Shown here in pieces: positions 35,343-43,916 of a DNA stretch of 54,646 nucleotides. Source of the DNA: Bacillota bacterium (lineage in GTDB: Bacteria; Bacillota; Clostridia; Oscillospirales; Oscillospiraceae); NCBI GenBank assembly GCA_021199635.1, contig JAJQHS010000117.1, forward strand, positions 26,219-80,864, in the 5' to 3' direction. Made by a program: the position numbers and the translations under genes. The notes under the pieces were generated by a model. That model was not told the origin of the DNA, ran no database searches, and worked only from the letters and a program-made list of their open reading frames with translations. The stretch's first letter is position 1; every line of letters begins with the position of its first letter.

Positions 35343-36242
35343 TCAGGCCTCCCCGGCCTCCTCCGGCGGGGGGCAGGAGCCGGAGATATACACCATGCTC
35401 AGCAGGGTGAACACCAGCGCCTGGACGAACCCGGAGAATACATCAAAATACACAGACAGCACGGCCGGGATGCCCAGCGACAGCACCGGCACGCCGGAAA
35501 GCGCACCCAGCGCCTGCAGCAGCCCGAACAGCCCCAGTGCGAAGCTGACCGCCGCCAGAATTTCCAGGCTCAGCTTGCCCTTCTTCCGACCCAGCAGGAA
35601 AAGCCCCGCGCCCAGCGCCATCAGCACCACGCCCATCAGCCACCCGCAGGAGGCGATGGCGTTGAGCACCATGCTGGACAGCAGCGCCAGCGCCGTGTAG
35701 ATGATGGAGGTGATCACGCCGCCCCCGGCCACATTGCCGAAATGACGGAAGGCCATGGATACGGGCTGGGCGATCTCCGAAATGATGTTCATGGGGGTCA
35801 TGACCACGATCGGCTCGGTGAAGCCCTTCAGCCAGCCCACGAAGCCGTTATGCTTAATGGAATTATACCAGATGATCACGCTGACCATGATGGCCCACAC
35901 CAGCGTGCAGCTCAAGTCCGCGGTGACGGAGCGGAGGAAGCCGGTCATGCCGATCAGCGAGCCGCAGATGCTGCTCAGGAAAAGGGTGCCCATAAACGGC
36001 GCCCAGTGGGCGTTATGCTCCCCCATGGCGCTGATGGTCAGGTCATAGATCATGGACACGCCCTTCTCCACCAGCACCTGCACGCCGGTGGGACGCTTCT
36101 GCAGGTGCTTCCCCAGGTAAATGCAGGCAATAATCAGCAGCACCGTCACCACAAATGAGGAAACCGTGGTCTGGGTGATGGGAATGCCCCCGAAAATGGG
36201 AATGGTGAAGTAGACAAATGCACCTTCCACGTTGACATTCAT
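35343..36242 (-). CDS. atpB: ATP synthase a subunit
   Basis: A 299-residue membrane stator that forms the ion channels. The essential Arg lies in SMAFRHFGNVAGG (about residue 164), and the last helices carry FDVFSGFVQALVFTLLSMVYIS. It is longer than typical a subunits because of an inserted pair of hydrophobic stretches (WLMGVVLMALGAGLFLLG, then LSLEILAAVSFALGL) around GRKKGK. The start overlaps the end of atpI. Confidence 0.93.
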   Translation of the reverse strand: MNVNVEGAFVYFTIPIFGGIPITQTTVSSFVVTVLLIIACIYLGKHLQKRPTGVQVLVEKGVSMIYDLTISAMGEHNAHWAPFMGTLFLSSICGSLIGMTGFLRSVTADLSCTLVWAIMVSVIIWYNSIKHNGFVGWLKGFTEPIVVMTPMNIISEIAQPVSMAFRHFGNVAGGGVITSIIYTALALLSSMVLNAIASCGWLMGVVLMALGAGLFLLGRKKGKLSLEILAAVSFALGLFGLLQALGALSGVPVLSLGIPAVLSVYFDVFSGFVQALVFTLLSMVYISGSCPPPEEAGEA

Positions 36243-36643
36243 TTGGTTTTCTCACCTGACTTTCTGAAAAATTCCGCAACGGTAATGGTCGGGCGGACGA
36301 ACACCAGCGGCAGGACGATGGCGAATACATCGCACAGTCCGCTTTTCACAAACGCGAACAGCAGCAAAAACAGCACCGCCAGCCGCGCCAGATAGGAGAT
36401 CTGGATGGTGGCGTTCCCGCCCTTGACGTTCTGCGCCTCGGCCTTGTCCGCCGCGATCATCGCGCCGACGGACATGAAAAAGAAGTTCGCAATGGCCAGC
36501 GCACCGCCCACGATGCCGCCCAGCAGCACCGTCCGGTTGAACCTGCCCAGCAGGGCGAATACGCCCAGCATAATGGCCACGCAGATCACCTGGCCGATGG
36601 CCACCACAGCGGTTTCCTTGAGTACGATTTTCCGGGAATCCAT
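36239..36643 (-). CDS. atpI: ATP synthase subunit I (AtpI-like)
   Basis: A 134-residue protein with about four hydrophobic helices, beginning MDSRKIVLKETAVVAIGQ. ATG 36643 has GGGGAGG upstream; the open frame nine codons further up is not used. AtpI-type proteins are thought to help assemble the c ring. Typical position just before atpB. Confidence 0.85.
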   Translation of the reverse strand: MDSRKIVLKETAVVAIGQVICVAIMLGVFALLGRFNRTVLLGGIVGGALAIANFFFMSVGAMIAADKAEAQNVKGGNATIQISYLARLAVLFLLLFAFVKSGLCDVFAIVLPLVFVRPTITVAEFFRKSGEKTK

Positions 36644-36656
36644 GGTTACCTCCCCG

Positions 36657-36911
36657 CTATTGATGGTCATTGAAGGAAACAGGAGGGGGATCCTCCTTTG
36701 GCTCCCCCGCCAGGCGGGACAGTGCCTTCAGGCTGACCCGGAGCCCGTCCACAGCGGACACGGCGCCCACCACGATGCCGACCCACAGCACCCAGTTCCC
36801 CAGGCCGAACCGCTCCCGCAGCCACACGGCCAGCAGGATAAAGCCCGCCAGGGGCAGCGCCACGGACAGCCCCAGCTGGGTCAGCCAGGCCAGCAGACTG
36901 AAATTTTTCAT
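36657..36911 (-). CDS. atpZ: AtpZ/AtpI-like small membrane protein
   Basis: An 84-residue protein with two helices (LAWLTQLGLSVALPLAGFILLAVWL and LWVGIVVGAVSAVDG) around a polar GLGN loop. This is the F0F1-associated AtpZ/AtpI family found at the head of many Firmicutes atp operons, linked to assembly or Mg2+ transport. First gene of the ten-gene operon. The GGAGCGCGGT ribosome site is weak. Confidence 0.8.
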   Translation of the reverse strand: MKNFSLLAWLTQLGLSVALPLAGFILLAVWLRERFGLGNWVLWVGIVVGAVSAVDGLRVSLKALSRLAGEPKEDPPPVSFNDHQ

Positions 36912-36953
36912 ACCGCGCTCCTATGCGTAAAATGCCCATAATTCATGAGAAAT

Positions 36954-36982
36954 AGTATACTCCCAAAAAAGCCGGAATGCAA
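36954..36982 (-). promoter_or_regulatory. ATP synthase operon promoter
   Basis: TTGCAT, a 17-base spacer and TATACT on the minus strand, about 43 bases before atpZ. Confidence 0.7.
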
Positions 36983-37063
36983 GAATAAAATGTGAACAAA
37001 CCGAAAACCGCCTGAAAACCCGGATTTCCCCGGCGCAGAACGGAAAAGTTTTTCGCTTTGCTC

Positions 37064-37092
37064 TTTCCATCCGGAAAAAAATATTGTAAAAT
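37064..37092 (+). promoter_or_regulatory. Candidate promoter for the 37155-recD2-comF-mreB group
   Basis: TTTCCA, a 17-base spacer and TAAAAT on the plus strand, about 60 bases before the first gene of the group and back to back with the atp promoter. Confidence 0.5.
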
Positions 37093-37154
37093 AGGGGAGA
37101 TCCCGCCGGAACCCCGGCGTGGGCCCCGGCATATCCTGTTTTGAGGTGGGGCGC

Positions 37155-37460
37155 ATGGCTGGGTATCTTCTCATCGGCGCGCTGGCGGCCTTTGGCCTCG
37201 TCAGCGCGGGCTGGGCATTGTTCGGGTGGCTGCTCCCCGGGGGCAGCCTGACGGCGGTATGCTTCTGCCGCCCGGGCGGACGGGGGATCGCCGCAGCCAG
37301 GCGCTGGCGCTGGCTGCGGGACGCGGGGCTGCTGCAAGGAACGCTCCTGGCGGTGGACTGCGGGCTGACTGAGGCGGAGCAGCGTGAGCTGGAGCGCCTG
37401 GGTGCAGAATTATGTAAACCGGAGGCGCTGGCAGACCGGCTGGAATTGGAGCGGAATTGA
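37155..37460 (+). CDS. Small membrane-anchored protein, unrecognised
   Basis: A 101-residue protein with GAGGTGGGGCGC upstream of ATG 37155. One N-terminal hydrophobic segment (YLLIGALAAFGLVSAGWALFGWLL) is followed by a soluble Arg-rich part (GGRGIAAARRWRWLRDAGLL) and an acidic helical end (GLTEAEQRELERLG). No known family. Its stop touches the start of recD2, so they are co-transcribed. Confidence 0.6.
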   Translation: MAGYLLIGALAAFGLVSAGWALFGWLLPGGSLTAVCFCRPGGRGIAAARRWRWLRDAGLLQGTLLAVDCGLTEAEQRELERLGAELCKPEALADRLELERN

Positions 37461-37461
37461 T

Positions 37462-39675
37462 TTGACGGAACAGGAATTGGAAATCATCCAGGGCGCGGTC
37501 AGCGCCGTGGTATACCAGAATTACGATAATGGCTACGCCGTCCTGCGGCTGGACACCGGGGGCGGCCAGACCGTCACGGTGGTGGGCACCATCCCCATGC
37601 CGGCGGTGGGCGAACGCCTGATGGTCACCGGGCGGTGGAGCACCCACTCCAGCTACGGGCGGCAATTTGAGGCGGAGTTCCTGGAGCGGCTCATGCCCCA
37701 GACCAGCGCGGAGATTCTCAATTATCTCTCCAGCCGGATCATCAAGGGCATCGGTCCGAAAACCGCCGCCCGGATCGTGGATAAATTCGGCGACCAGACC
37801 CTGCGGGTGCTGGAGCAGGAGCCGGAGCGGCTGGCGCAGGTCTCCGGCATCTCCCCGCAGAAGGCCCGGGCCATCGGCGAGGAATTCCGCCTGCGGGTGG
37901 GAATGCGGCAGCTGATGGAGTTTTTCGCCATGCACGCTCTGCCTGCCGACCTGGCGGTACGCGCCTATAAGCGCTGTGGGGAGCATACGGTGGAGCTGCT
38001 GTATGATGACCCCTATCTGCTGATGGAGCAGGGGCTGGACGCGCCCTTTGGGGCGGTGGACCGGTTCGCTATCGAGCTGGGCGTCGCCGGGGACGACCCC
38101 CGCCGCGTCCGGGCGGGCATCCTGTTTGAGCTGCACTACAATCTCACCGCGGGCCACAGCTTCCTGCCGGAGGACAAGCTCGTCGCCGCTTCGGCGGAGC
38201 TGCTGAGCGTGGAGGCGGACGCCATCCGGCAGGGGCTCCGGACGCTGGTGGAGGCGGAGCAGGTGGTCCCTGCGACACTGGCGGGCATTTCCGTGATTTA
38301 TCTGCCGGAGCTGTACCAGGCGGAGGAATTTGTGGCGCAGCGGCTGCTTTCCGGCGCGGCGCTGCACTTCCCGGAGCCGGGGGATTTGGACCGCCTGATG
38401 GCCGCCGCCGCGCAGGAGAGCGGTATCTCCTACTCCCGGCAGCAGGCGCAGGCCATCCGCATGAGCGCCGTGTGCGGCGTGCTGCTGGTCACCGGCGGCC
38501 CCGGTACCGGCAAAACCACCATTCTGAAAGGGATCCTGTCCCTGCTGGGGCAGATGCAGCTGCGCTGCGTACTGGCAGCCCCCACCGGCCGGGCGGCAAA
38601 GCGGCTGACGGAGGTCACCGGTGAGGAGGCCTCCACCATCCACCGGCTGCTGGAGGCCGGCATTGACCCGGCCACCGGGGAAATGGTGTTCCTCCGGGAT
38701 GAATCCAACCCCCTGAAGGCCGACGCGGTGATCGTGGACGAGATGTTCATGGTGGACGTGCTGCTGCTGCACAGCCTGCTGCGGGCGGTGGCGCCGGGGA
38801 AACGGCTGATCCTGGTGGGCGACCCGGACCAGCTGCCGCCGGTGGGGCCGGGCTTCCCCTTTGGGGATATGCTCCGCAGCGAAATGCTGCCCACCGTGCG
38901 TCTGACAGAAATTTTCCGCCAGGCACAGCAGAGCCTGATCGTCATGAACGCCCACCGGGTCAACAGCGGAGAAATGCCGGAGCTGAAAAATGTGAAAAGC
39001 GACTTCTTCTTCCTGCCCTGCCGGTCGGAGGAGGAGGTAAGGCAAACGGTCACCGGCCTGTGCACCACCCGCCTGCCGGGGAAAATGGGGATCCCCGCCG
39101 ACCAGATCCAGGTGCTCTCCCCCACCCGCAAGGGCGGCGTGGGCACCGGGACCCTGAACACCGTGCTGCAGGCCGCACTGAATCCCCCCGCTCCCGAAAA
39201 AAAAGAGCGGAAATTCGGAGATTTTTCCTTCCGGGAGGGGGATCGGGTGATGCAAATCCGGAATAACTATGATATAATGTGGAAGAAGTGCGACGGCAGC
39301 GCCGTGGGCGCCGGGATCTTCAACGGGGACGTGGGCACCATCGCGTGCATTGACCCCCAGGCGGAAACGCTGACGGTGGTATTCGACGACCGGCAGGCGG
39401 AGTACGACTTCACCCAGCTCAACGAGCTGGAGCCGGCCTACGCCATCACCGTGCATAAAAGCCAGGGCAGCGAATACCGGGCGGTGATCCTGTGCGCCTG
39501 GGGCGGCTCGCCCTACCTGCTCAGCCGCAGCGTGCTGTACACCGCCATCACCCGCGCCCGGGAAATGCTGATCCTGGTGGGCCGGGCGGAAACCGTGGCG
39601 GCCATGACGGGCAACGCCAGGCGCGGGCGGCGCTACACCGGGCTGAAGCTCCGTCTGCAGGGGAAGGTACAATGA
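37462..39675 (+). CDS. recD2: RecD2 SF1B DNA helicase
   Basis: A 737-residue 5'-3' helicase of the RecBC-independent RecD2 class. The start is probably TTG 37462 (LTEQELEIIQGAV), one base past the previous stop, with GGAG upstream. The N-terminal OB and helix-hairpin-helix part (IKGIGPKTAARIVDKFG) is followed by Walker A GGPGTGKTT (about 345), the Walker B-like AVIVDEMFMVD, GDPDQLPPVGPG (motif III) and the terminal YAITVHKSQGSEYRAV (motif V). It acts in recombination and repair. comF overlaps its end. Confidence 0.94.
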   Translation: MTEQELEIIQGAVSAVVYQNYDNGYAVLRLDTGGGQTVTVVGTIPMPAVGERLMVTGRWSTHSSYGRQFEAEFLERLMPQTSAEILNYLSSRIIKGIGPKTAARIVDKFGDQTLRVLEQEPERLAQVSGISPQKARAIGEEFRLRVGMRQLMEFFAMHALPADLAVRAYKRCGEHTVELLYDDPYLLMEQGLDAPFGAVDRFAIELGVAGDDPRRVRAGILFELHYNLTAGHSFLPEDKLVAASAELLSVEADAIRQGLRTLVEAEQVVPATLAGISVIYLPELYQAEEFVAQRLLSGAALHFPEPGDLDRLMAAAAQESGISYSRQQAQAIRMSAVCGVLLVTGGPGTGKTTILKGILSLLGQMQLRCVLAAPTGRAAKRLTEVTGEEASTIHRLLEAGIDPATGEMVFLRDESNPLKADAVIVDEMFMVDVLLLHSLLRAVAPGKRLILVGDPDQLPPVGPGFPFGDMLRSEMLPTVRLTEIFRQAQQSLIVMNAHRVNSGEMPELKNVKSDFFFLPCRSEEEVRQTVTGLCTTRLPGKMGIPADQIQVLSPTRKGGVGTGTLNTVLQAALNPPAPEKKERKFGDFSFREGDRVMQIRNNYDIMWKKCDGSAVGAGIFNGDVGTIACIDPQAETLTVVFDDRQAEYDFTQLNELEPAYAITVHKSQGSEYRAVILCAWGGSPYLLSRSVLYTAITRAREMLILVGRAETVAAMTGNARRGRRYTGLKLRLQGKVQ

Positions 39676-40337
39676 GGCTGCTTTCCAGGATCGGGCGGCT
39701 GCTGTTCCCGCCCAAATGCCTGCTGTGCGAGCAGATTCTGGCGCCGATGGAGCTGGATATTTGCCGGAATTGCCGGATCAACGCCCCGGAATGCCCCGTA
39801 TCCGGGCAAAAGCTGCCATTTGTGGACAGCTGGGTGGCTTTGTGGTATTATGAAGGGGAGGTCCGGCGGAGCATCCTGCGCTTCAAGTTTCACGGGCGGC
39901 GGGGCCGGGCGAAGGGCTTCGGCCGGCTGCTGGCCATGAAGCTCCTGCAGACCTATCCGGAGGGATTCGACCTTCTGACCTGGGTGCCGACAGGGCGGCT
40001 CAGGACGCTGCGCCGGGGTTATGACCAGGTGGAGCTGCTTGCCCGCGCCGTAGGGCAGGAGCTGGGCATCGCGCCGACGCGCCTGCTGAAGAAGGTCCGC
40101 AACAATCCGCCCCAGTCCGGTATTTCCGGCAGGCCCCAGCGCCGCGCCAATGTGCTGGGCGCGTACCGGGCGGTTTCGCCGGAGCAGCTGGCAGGCAAAC
40201 GCATCCTGCTGCTTGACGACATTATCACCACCGGCGCCACCGCGGGCGAATGCGCCCGGGTGCTGCTCACCGCCGGTGCAGAGGAAGTTCATTGCGGCGC
40301 AGTGGCATCTGCCCGGCGCCAAGCCAAAACGAAATAG
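39672..40337 (+). CDS. comF: ComF-family phosphoribosyltransferase-like protein
   Basis: A 221-residue protein. The N-terminus has a zinc-ribbon-like set CLLCEQ and CRNC; the C-terminal part is a PRTase-like fold with the PRPP loop ILLLDDIITTGATAGECA (about residue 178). ComF supports DNA uptake and recombination in competent bacteria, though many carriers are not known to be competent. ATG overlaps the recD2 stop (ATGA). Confidence 0.9.
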   Translation: MRLLSRIGRLLFPPKCLLCEQILAPMELDICRNCRINAPECPVSGQKLPFVDSWVALWYYEGEVRRSILRFKFHGRRGRAKGFGRLLAMKLLQTYPEGFDLLTWVPTGRLRTLRRGYDQVELLARAVGQELGIAPTRLLKKVRNNPPQSGISGRPQRRANVLGAYRAVSPEQLAGKRILLLDDIITTGATAGECARVLLTAGAEEVHCGAVASARRQAKTK

Positions 40338-40346
40338 GAGAAGCGT

Positions 40347-41390
40347 ATGCAGTTGTTTTCGCATGACCTGGGCATTGACCTGGGCACAGCCAATGTGCTG
40401 ATTTATGTGGATGGGAAGGGCGTTGTGATCCGGGAACCGTCGGTGGTCGCCGTGGATCGCAACACCGGAAAAATCATGCAGGTGGGCGCCGCCGCCCGGA
40501 ATATGCTGGGCAGGACCCCCGGCAACGTGGTGGCCATGCATCCGCTGAAGGACGGGGTCATCTCCGACCATGAGATGACCGTGCGGATGCTCCAGGCGCT
40601 GCTGCGGGAAACCTCCAAGGCCACCCTGTTCACCCCCAAGCCCCGGGTGGTGGTCTGCGTCCCCAGCGGCGTGACCGAGGTGGAGGAGCGGACGGTGATC
40701 AACGCCGTCATCGAAGCCGGCGCCCGCCGGGTGTACCTGATCGAGGAGCCGCTGGCGGCGGCGCTGGGCGCGGGGCTGGACATCCGCGGCCCCAAAGGGC
40801 ACATGGTCGTGGACATCGGCTGCGGCACCACCAATGTGGCGGTGCTGAGCCTGAACGGTGTGGCGGCCTCCTCCTCCCTGAAGGTGGCAGGCGGCGCATT
40901 TGACGAGGCCATTGGCCGCTATGTCCGCCGGAAGCACGGCGTGGTCATCGGGCAGGTGACCGCGGAGGACATCAAGATCCAGATCGGCAGCGTGTACCCC
41001 CGGCAGGAAACGGTGGGCATGGCCGTCAAGGGGCGGGACGCCCAGACCGGTATGCCCCGGGAGCTGACGCTGTACTCCTCGGAGGTTTTTGAGGTGCTGC
41101 GCCGCCCGGCCCGGCAGATCGCCGACGAGGTGCTGTCCGTGCTGGAGGCCACGTCCCCGGAGCTGGTCAGCGACATTTCCGAAAACGGCATCACCCTGAC
41201 CGGCGGCGGTAGCCAGATCTGGGGCATGGACCGGCTGCTCACCGAGCGCACCGGCATCGTATGCACCCTGGCGGACGACCCGGACTCCTGCGTGGCCTAC
41301 GGCTGCGGCAAGAGCCTATCCTGGATCAACCATATGTCCGAAGGGCCCATCAACATCGCCCGCAAGCGCGCCATGCGGGAAAGCATCTGA
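40347..41390 (+). CDS. mreB: MreB-like actin homologue
   Basis: A 347-residue cell-shape protein that guides lateral wall synthesis. Nucleotide-binding motifs are DLGIDLGTANVLIY (phosphate 1), MVVDIGCGTTNVAVLSLNG (phosphate 2) and ITLTGGGSQIWGMDRLL (adenosine). No mreC or mreD follows, so it may be an MreB paralogue (Mbl/MreBH type). GGAGAAGC upstream of ATG 40347. A strong terminator follows. Confidence 0.93.
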   Translation: MQLFSHDLGIDLGTANVLIYVDGKGVVIREPSVVAVDRNTGKIMQVGAAARNMLGRTPGNVVAMHPLKDGVISDHEMTVRMLQALLRETSKATLFTPKPRVVVCVPSGVTEVEERTVINAVIEAGARRVYLIEEPLAAALGAGLDIRGPKGHMVVDIGCGTTNVAVLSLNGVAASSSLKVAGGAFDEAIGRYVRRKHGVVIGQVTAEDIKIQIGSVYPRQETVGMAVKGRDAQTGMPRELTLYSSEVFEVLRRPARQIADEVLSVLEATSPELVSDISENGITLTGGGSQIWGMDRLLTERTGIVCTLADDPDSCVAYGCGKSLSWINHMSEGPINIARKRAMRESI

Positions 41391-41396
41391 ACAATT

Positions 41397-41427
41397 CGCC
41401 GCCGGGGAACCCCGGCGGCGGCTTTTT
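41397..41427 (+). terminator. Terminator after mreB
   Basis: GCCGCCGGGG and CCCCGGCGGC pair around AA and are followed by GCTTTTT, seven bases past the mreB stop. Confidence 0.88.
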
Positions 41428-41512
41428 GCCTGTAAATTTTTCACAAAATGGAATAATTCCGGCGGCGGTGGCAAACAATACCTGCGGAAACCATTGATTA
41501 GGAGGTATTTTC

Positions 41513-42727
41513 ATGTTCCGTAAGCGTATTCTTTGTATGCTGGCGGCGGTGGTCTGCCTGGCGGGGCTTTGCCTGAGCGCCGCGGCGCTGGAGGTGGACA
41601 GCGGCAGCACCTACTGCTTCAGCATCGGCGATTTCCAGGCGGAGGAAACCCTGTCCGGCATCTGCATCACCGGCCTGCCTGACCCGGATGCCGGCACGGT
41701 GATGCTGGGCAGCCGGGTCATCCGCACCGGTGACATCCTTACCGCAGGGCAGGTGGCGCAGATGACCTTCCTGCCGCTGGACACCCAGACGGATCAGACC
41801 GCTTCCGTGACCTATCTGCCCATCTATGAAAGCCGGGTGGCCCCCTCGGCCACCATGACCATTTCCATCCGGGGCAAGCAGAACCTGGCGCCGGTGGCGG
41901 AGGATTCGTCCCTGGAAACCTACAAAAATCTGCCCAACGAGGGGCAGCTGAAGGTGAGCGACCCAGAGGGCGGCGCTCTGGTTTACACCCTGGTGCGGCA
42001 GCCCAAGCGGGGTGAGGTGATCCTCCGGGAGGACGGCAGCTTCCTGTACACCCCGAAGAAGAATAAGGTGGGCGTGGACTCCTTCACCTATACCGCCACC
42101 GACGCGGAGGGGAACGTATCCCGGGAGGCCACGGTGACCATCCAGATCCTGAAGCCCACGGACGCCTCCACCTACACGGACACCGTTGGCACTACCTGCC
42201 GCTTCGCCGCGGAATGGATGAAGAACACCGGCATTTTCGTAGGCGAGCAGATCGGCGGCGCATACTGCTTCCAGCCGGATGCCGCGGTGACCAAGGGGGA
42301 ATTCCTGACCATGATGGTGAAGACCCTGGGCATTCCCGTGGATGCGGATGCCGAATACTCCGGCTACACCGACGAAGCGCCCCAGTGGCTCCGGCCCTAT
42401 CTGGCCGCGGCCATGCGCGCCGGGCTGACCGCCGGGCTGCCGGTGTCGGAGACCGGGGCGCTGGGCGTGAATGAGCCGGTCACCGGCGCGGAGGCCGCCG
42501 TCATGCTCCACAACGCAATGGATCTGCCGGTGACCACCTCCTCCATGGCGGAGGATACCGGCGAGGAGATCACGCCGGAATGGGCGCAGGTAGCGGTGGC
42601 GGCGATGCAGGCCAACGGCATCCAGGTGGACGCCGTCCAGGCCCTGACCCGCGGGCAGGTGGCTGTGATGCTCTACCAGGCAAGCCTGCTTGCCTCGGAA
42701 GCCCCCGGCCTGGCGCTCTACCAGTAA
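41513..42727 (+). CDS. Secreted Ig-like and SLH-domain surface protein
   Basis: A 404-residue exported protein with an 'AGGAGGT' ribosome site and a signal peptide ending near AALEV. The middle (about 140-220) is a cadherin-like Ig domain (Big_9 style: DPEGGALVYTL, GSFLYTPKKNKVGVDSFTYTATDAEG). Three degenerate SLH repeats follow: FQPDAAVTKGEFLTMMVKTLG, LGVNEPVTGAEAAVMLHNAM and QALTRGQVAVMLYQASL. It is probably anchored to the wall polymer. Monocistronic. Confidence 0.85.
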   Translation: MFRKRILCMLAAVVCLAGLCLSAAALEVDSGSTYCFSIGDFQAEETLSGICITGLPDPDAGTVMLGSRVIRTGDILTAGQVAQMTFLPLDTQTDQTASVTYLPIYESRVAPSATMTISIRGKQNLAPVAEDSSLETYKNLPNEGQLKVSDPEGGALVYTLVRQPKRGEVILREDGSFLYTPKKNKVGVDSFTYTATDAEGNVSREATVTIQILKPTDASTYTDTVGTTCRFAAEWMKNTGIFVGEQIGGAYCFQPDAAVTKGEFLTMMVKTLGIPVDADAEYSGYTDEAPQWLRPYLAAAMRAGLTAGLPVSETGALGVNEPVTGAEAAVMLHNAMDLPVTTSSMAEDTGEEITPEWAQVAVAAMQANGIQVDAVQALTRGQVAVMLYQASLLASEAPGLALYQ

Positions 42728-42744
42728 AGCGTTCCGGGCAAAGC

Positions 42745-42773
42745 AAAGGGGAGGGCGGTGCCCTCCCCTTTTT
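42745..42773 (+). terminator. Bidirectional terminator between convergent genes
   Basis: AAGGGGAGGGC and GCCCTCCCCTT pair around GGT and are followed by TTT on the plus strand; an A run precedes the stem and serves the minus-strand gene. Confidence 0.85.
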
Positions 42774-42788
42774 CACAAATTTGCCGGA

Positions 42789-43916
42789 TCACAGCGTCTC
42801 CAGGAAGGCCGCCAGGCGGTCCATGCCCGTTTCCAGCTGCTCGTCAGCGCAGGCGCAGGAAATGCGGATATGCCCGCCGCAGCCGAAGCATTCGCCGGGG
42901 ACGGTGGCCACCCGCCCCTGGGTGATCAGCCGGGTGCAGAACTCCTCGTCCGGTATGCCGAACCGGGAGATATCCGGGAAAACGTAGAACGCCCCCTCCG
43001 GCTCCGGGAACGGCAGCCCCATCTGCTTCAGGCGGCGGCAGACCATTTCCCGCCGCCGTTCGTACACCTGCGCCATGGGCGCCGGGTCGGTTCCCAGCGC
43101 GGCGACGCAGGCATCCTGCAAAAACGTGGGGATGGCTGCCACCTCCGCCGCGTGGAGCAGGAGCAGCCGCGCCATCACATCCGCCGGGCCGATCAGGTAG
43201 CCCACCCGCCAGCCGGTCATGGCGTAGGGCTTGGAAAAGCTCTGGCACAGCAAAATCTGATCGGAAAGCTCCCGGTCCAGGCTCAGGTCCGGCACGGGGC
43301 CGCGGCTGAGCCCCTGGTACACATTGTCGCACAGGACGAAAATCTCCCTGCCCAGCACGGCGCGTTTCACCGTGTCCAGGGATGCCCGGTCCAGCACGGC
43401 GCCGGTGGGATTATTGGGGGAATTGAGAATGATCGCCTTGGTCCGCGGCGACAGCACCCCCGCCAGCGCCGCCTCCGTGATCCGGAAGCCGTCCCGGGAG
43501 ATGTCCAGCGCCACCGGCCGGCCGCCGGCGACGGTGACGATGCTCTCATACAGCGGGAACGCGGGGGTGGGGATCACCACCTCCTCGCCGGGGTTCAGGA
43601 TGCCAAGCAAAGCGGTGAACAGCGCGCCGGTGGCGCCGGCAGTGATCAGCACCTGCTCCGGTGTACAGGCCATGCCCCTGGCTGTCTCCGCCTCCGCTAC
43701 CGCCCGGCGCAGCCCGTCCACGCCCTGGTTGGGGGCATAATGGGTGCGGTTCCGGGCAAGGGCGGCCTGCGCCGCGTCCTTCACCGCCTGGGGCGTGTCG
43801 AAATCCGGCTCCCCGATGGTTAACATAATACACCCGGGCACCGTTTTCGCCAGGTTGGTGTAGCGGCGGATGCCGCTGCGCTGGAGCTGGGATAAATTGG
43901 AATTGAGTGGGATCAT
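42789..43916 (-). CDS. patA: N-acetyl-LL-2,6-diaminopimelate aminotransferase (PatA-like)
   Basis: A 375-residue class I PLP aminotransferase. The N-terminus follows the PatA pattern: LQRSGIRRYTNLAK, then LTIGEPDFDTPQAV. The PLP lysine is in CQSFSKPYAMTGWRVGYL and the carboxylate Arg near RISCACADE. With the neighbouring deacetylase and DapH it completes the acetylase route to diaminopimelate for lysine and cell wall. Its ATG overlaps the stop of the deacetylase gene. A general aspartate aminotransferase role is possible. Confidence 0.85.
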   Translation of the reverse strand: MIPLNSNLSQLQRSGIRRYTNLAKTVPGCIMLTIGEPDFDTPQAVKDAAQAALARNRTHYAPNQGVDGLRRAVAEAETARGMACTPEQVLITAGATGALFTALLGILNPGEEVVIPTPAFPLYESIVTVAGGRPVALDISRDGFRITEAALAGVLSPRTKAIILNSPNNPTGAVLDRASLDTVKRAVLGREIFVLCDNVYQGLSRGPVPDLSLDRELSDQILLCQSFSKPYAMTGWRVGYLIGPADVMARLLLLHAAEVAAIPTFLQDACVAALGTDPAPMAQVYERRREMVCRRLKQMGLPFPEPEGAFYVFPDISRFGIPDEEFCTRLITQGRVATVPGECFGCGGHIRISCACADEQLETGMDRLAAFLETL

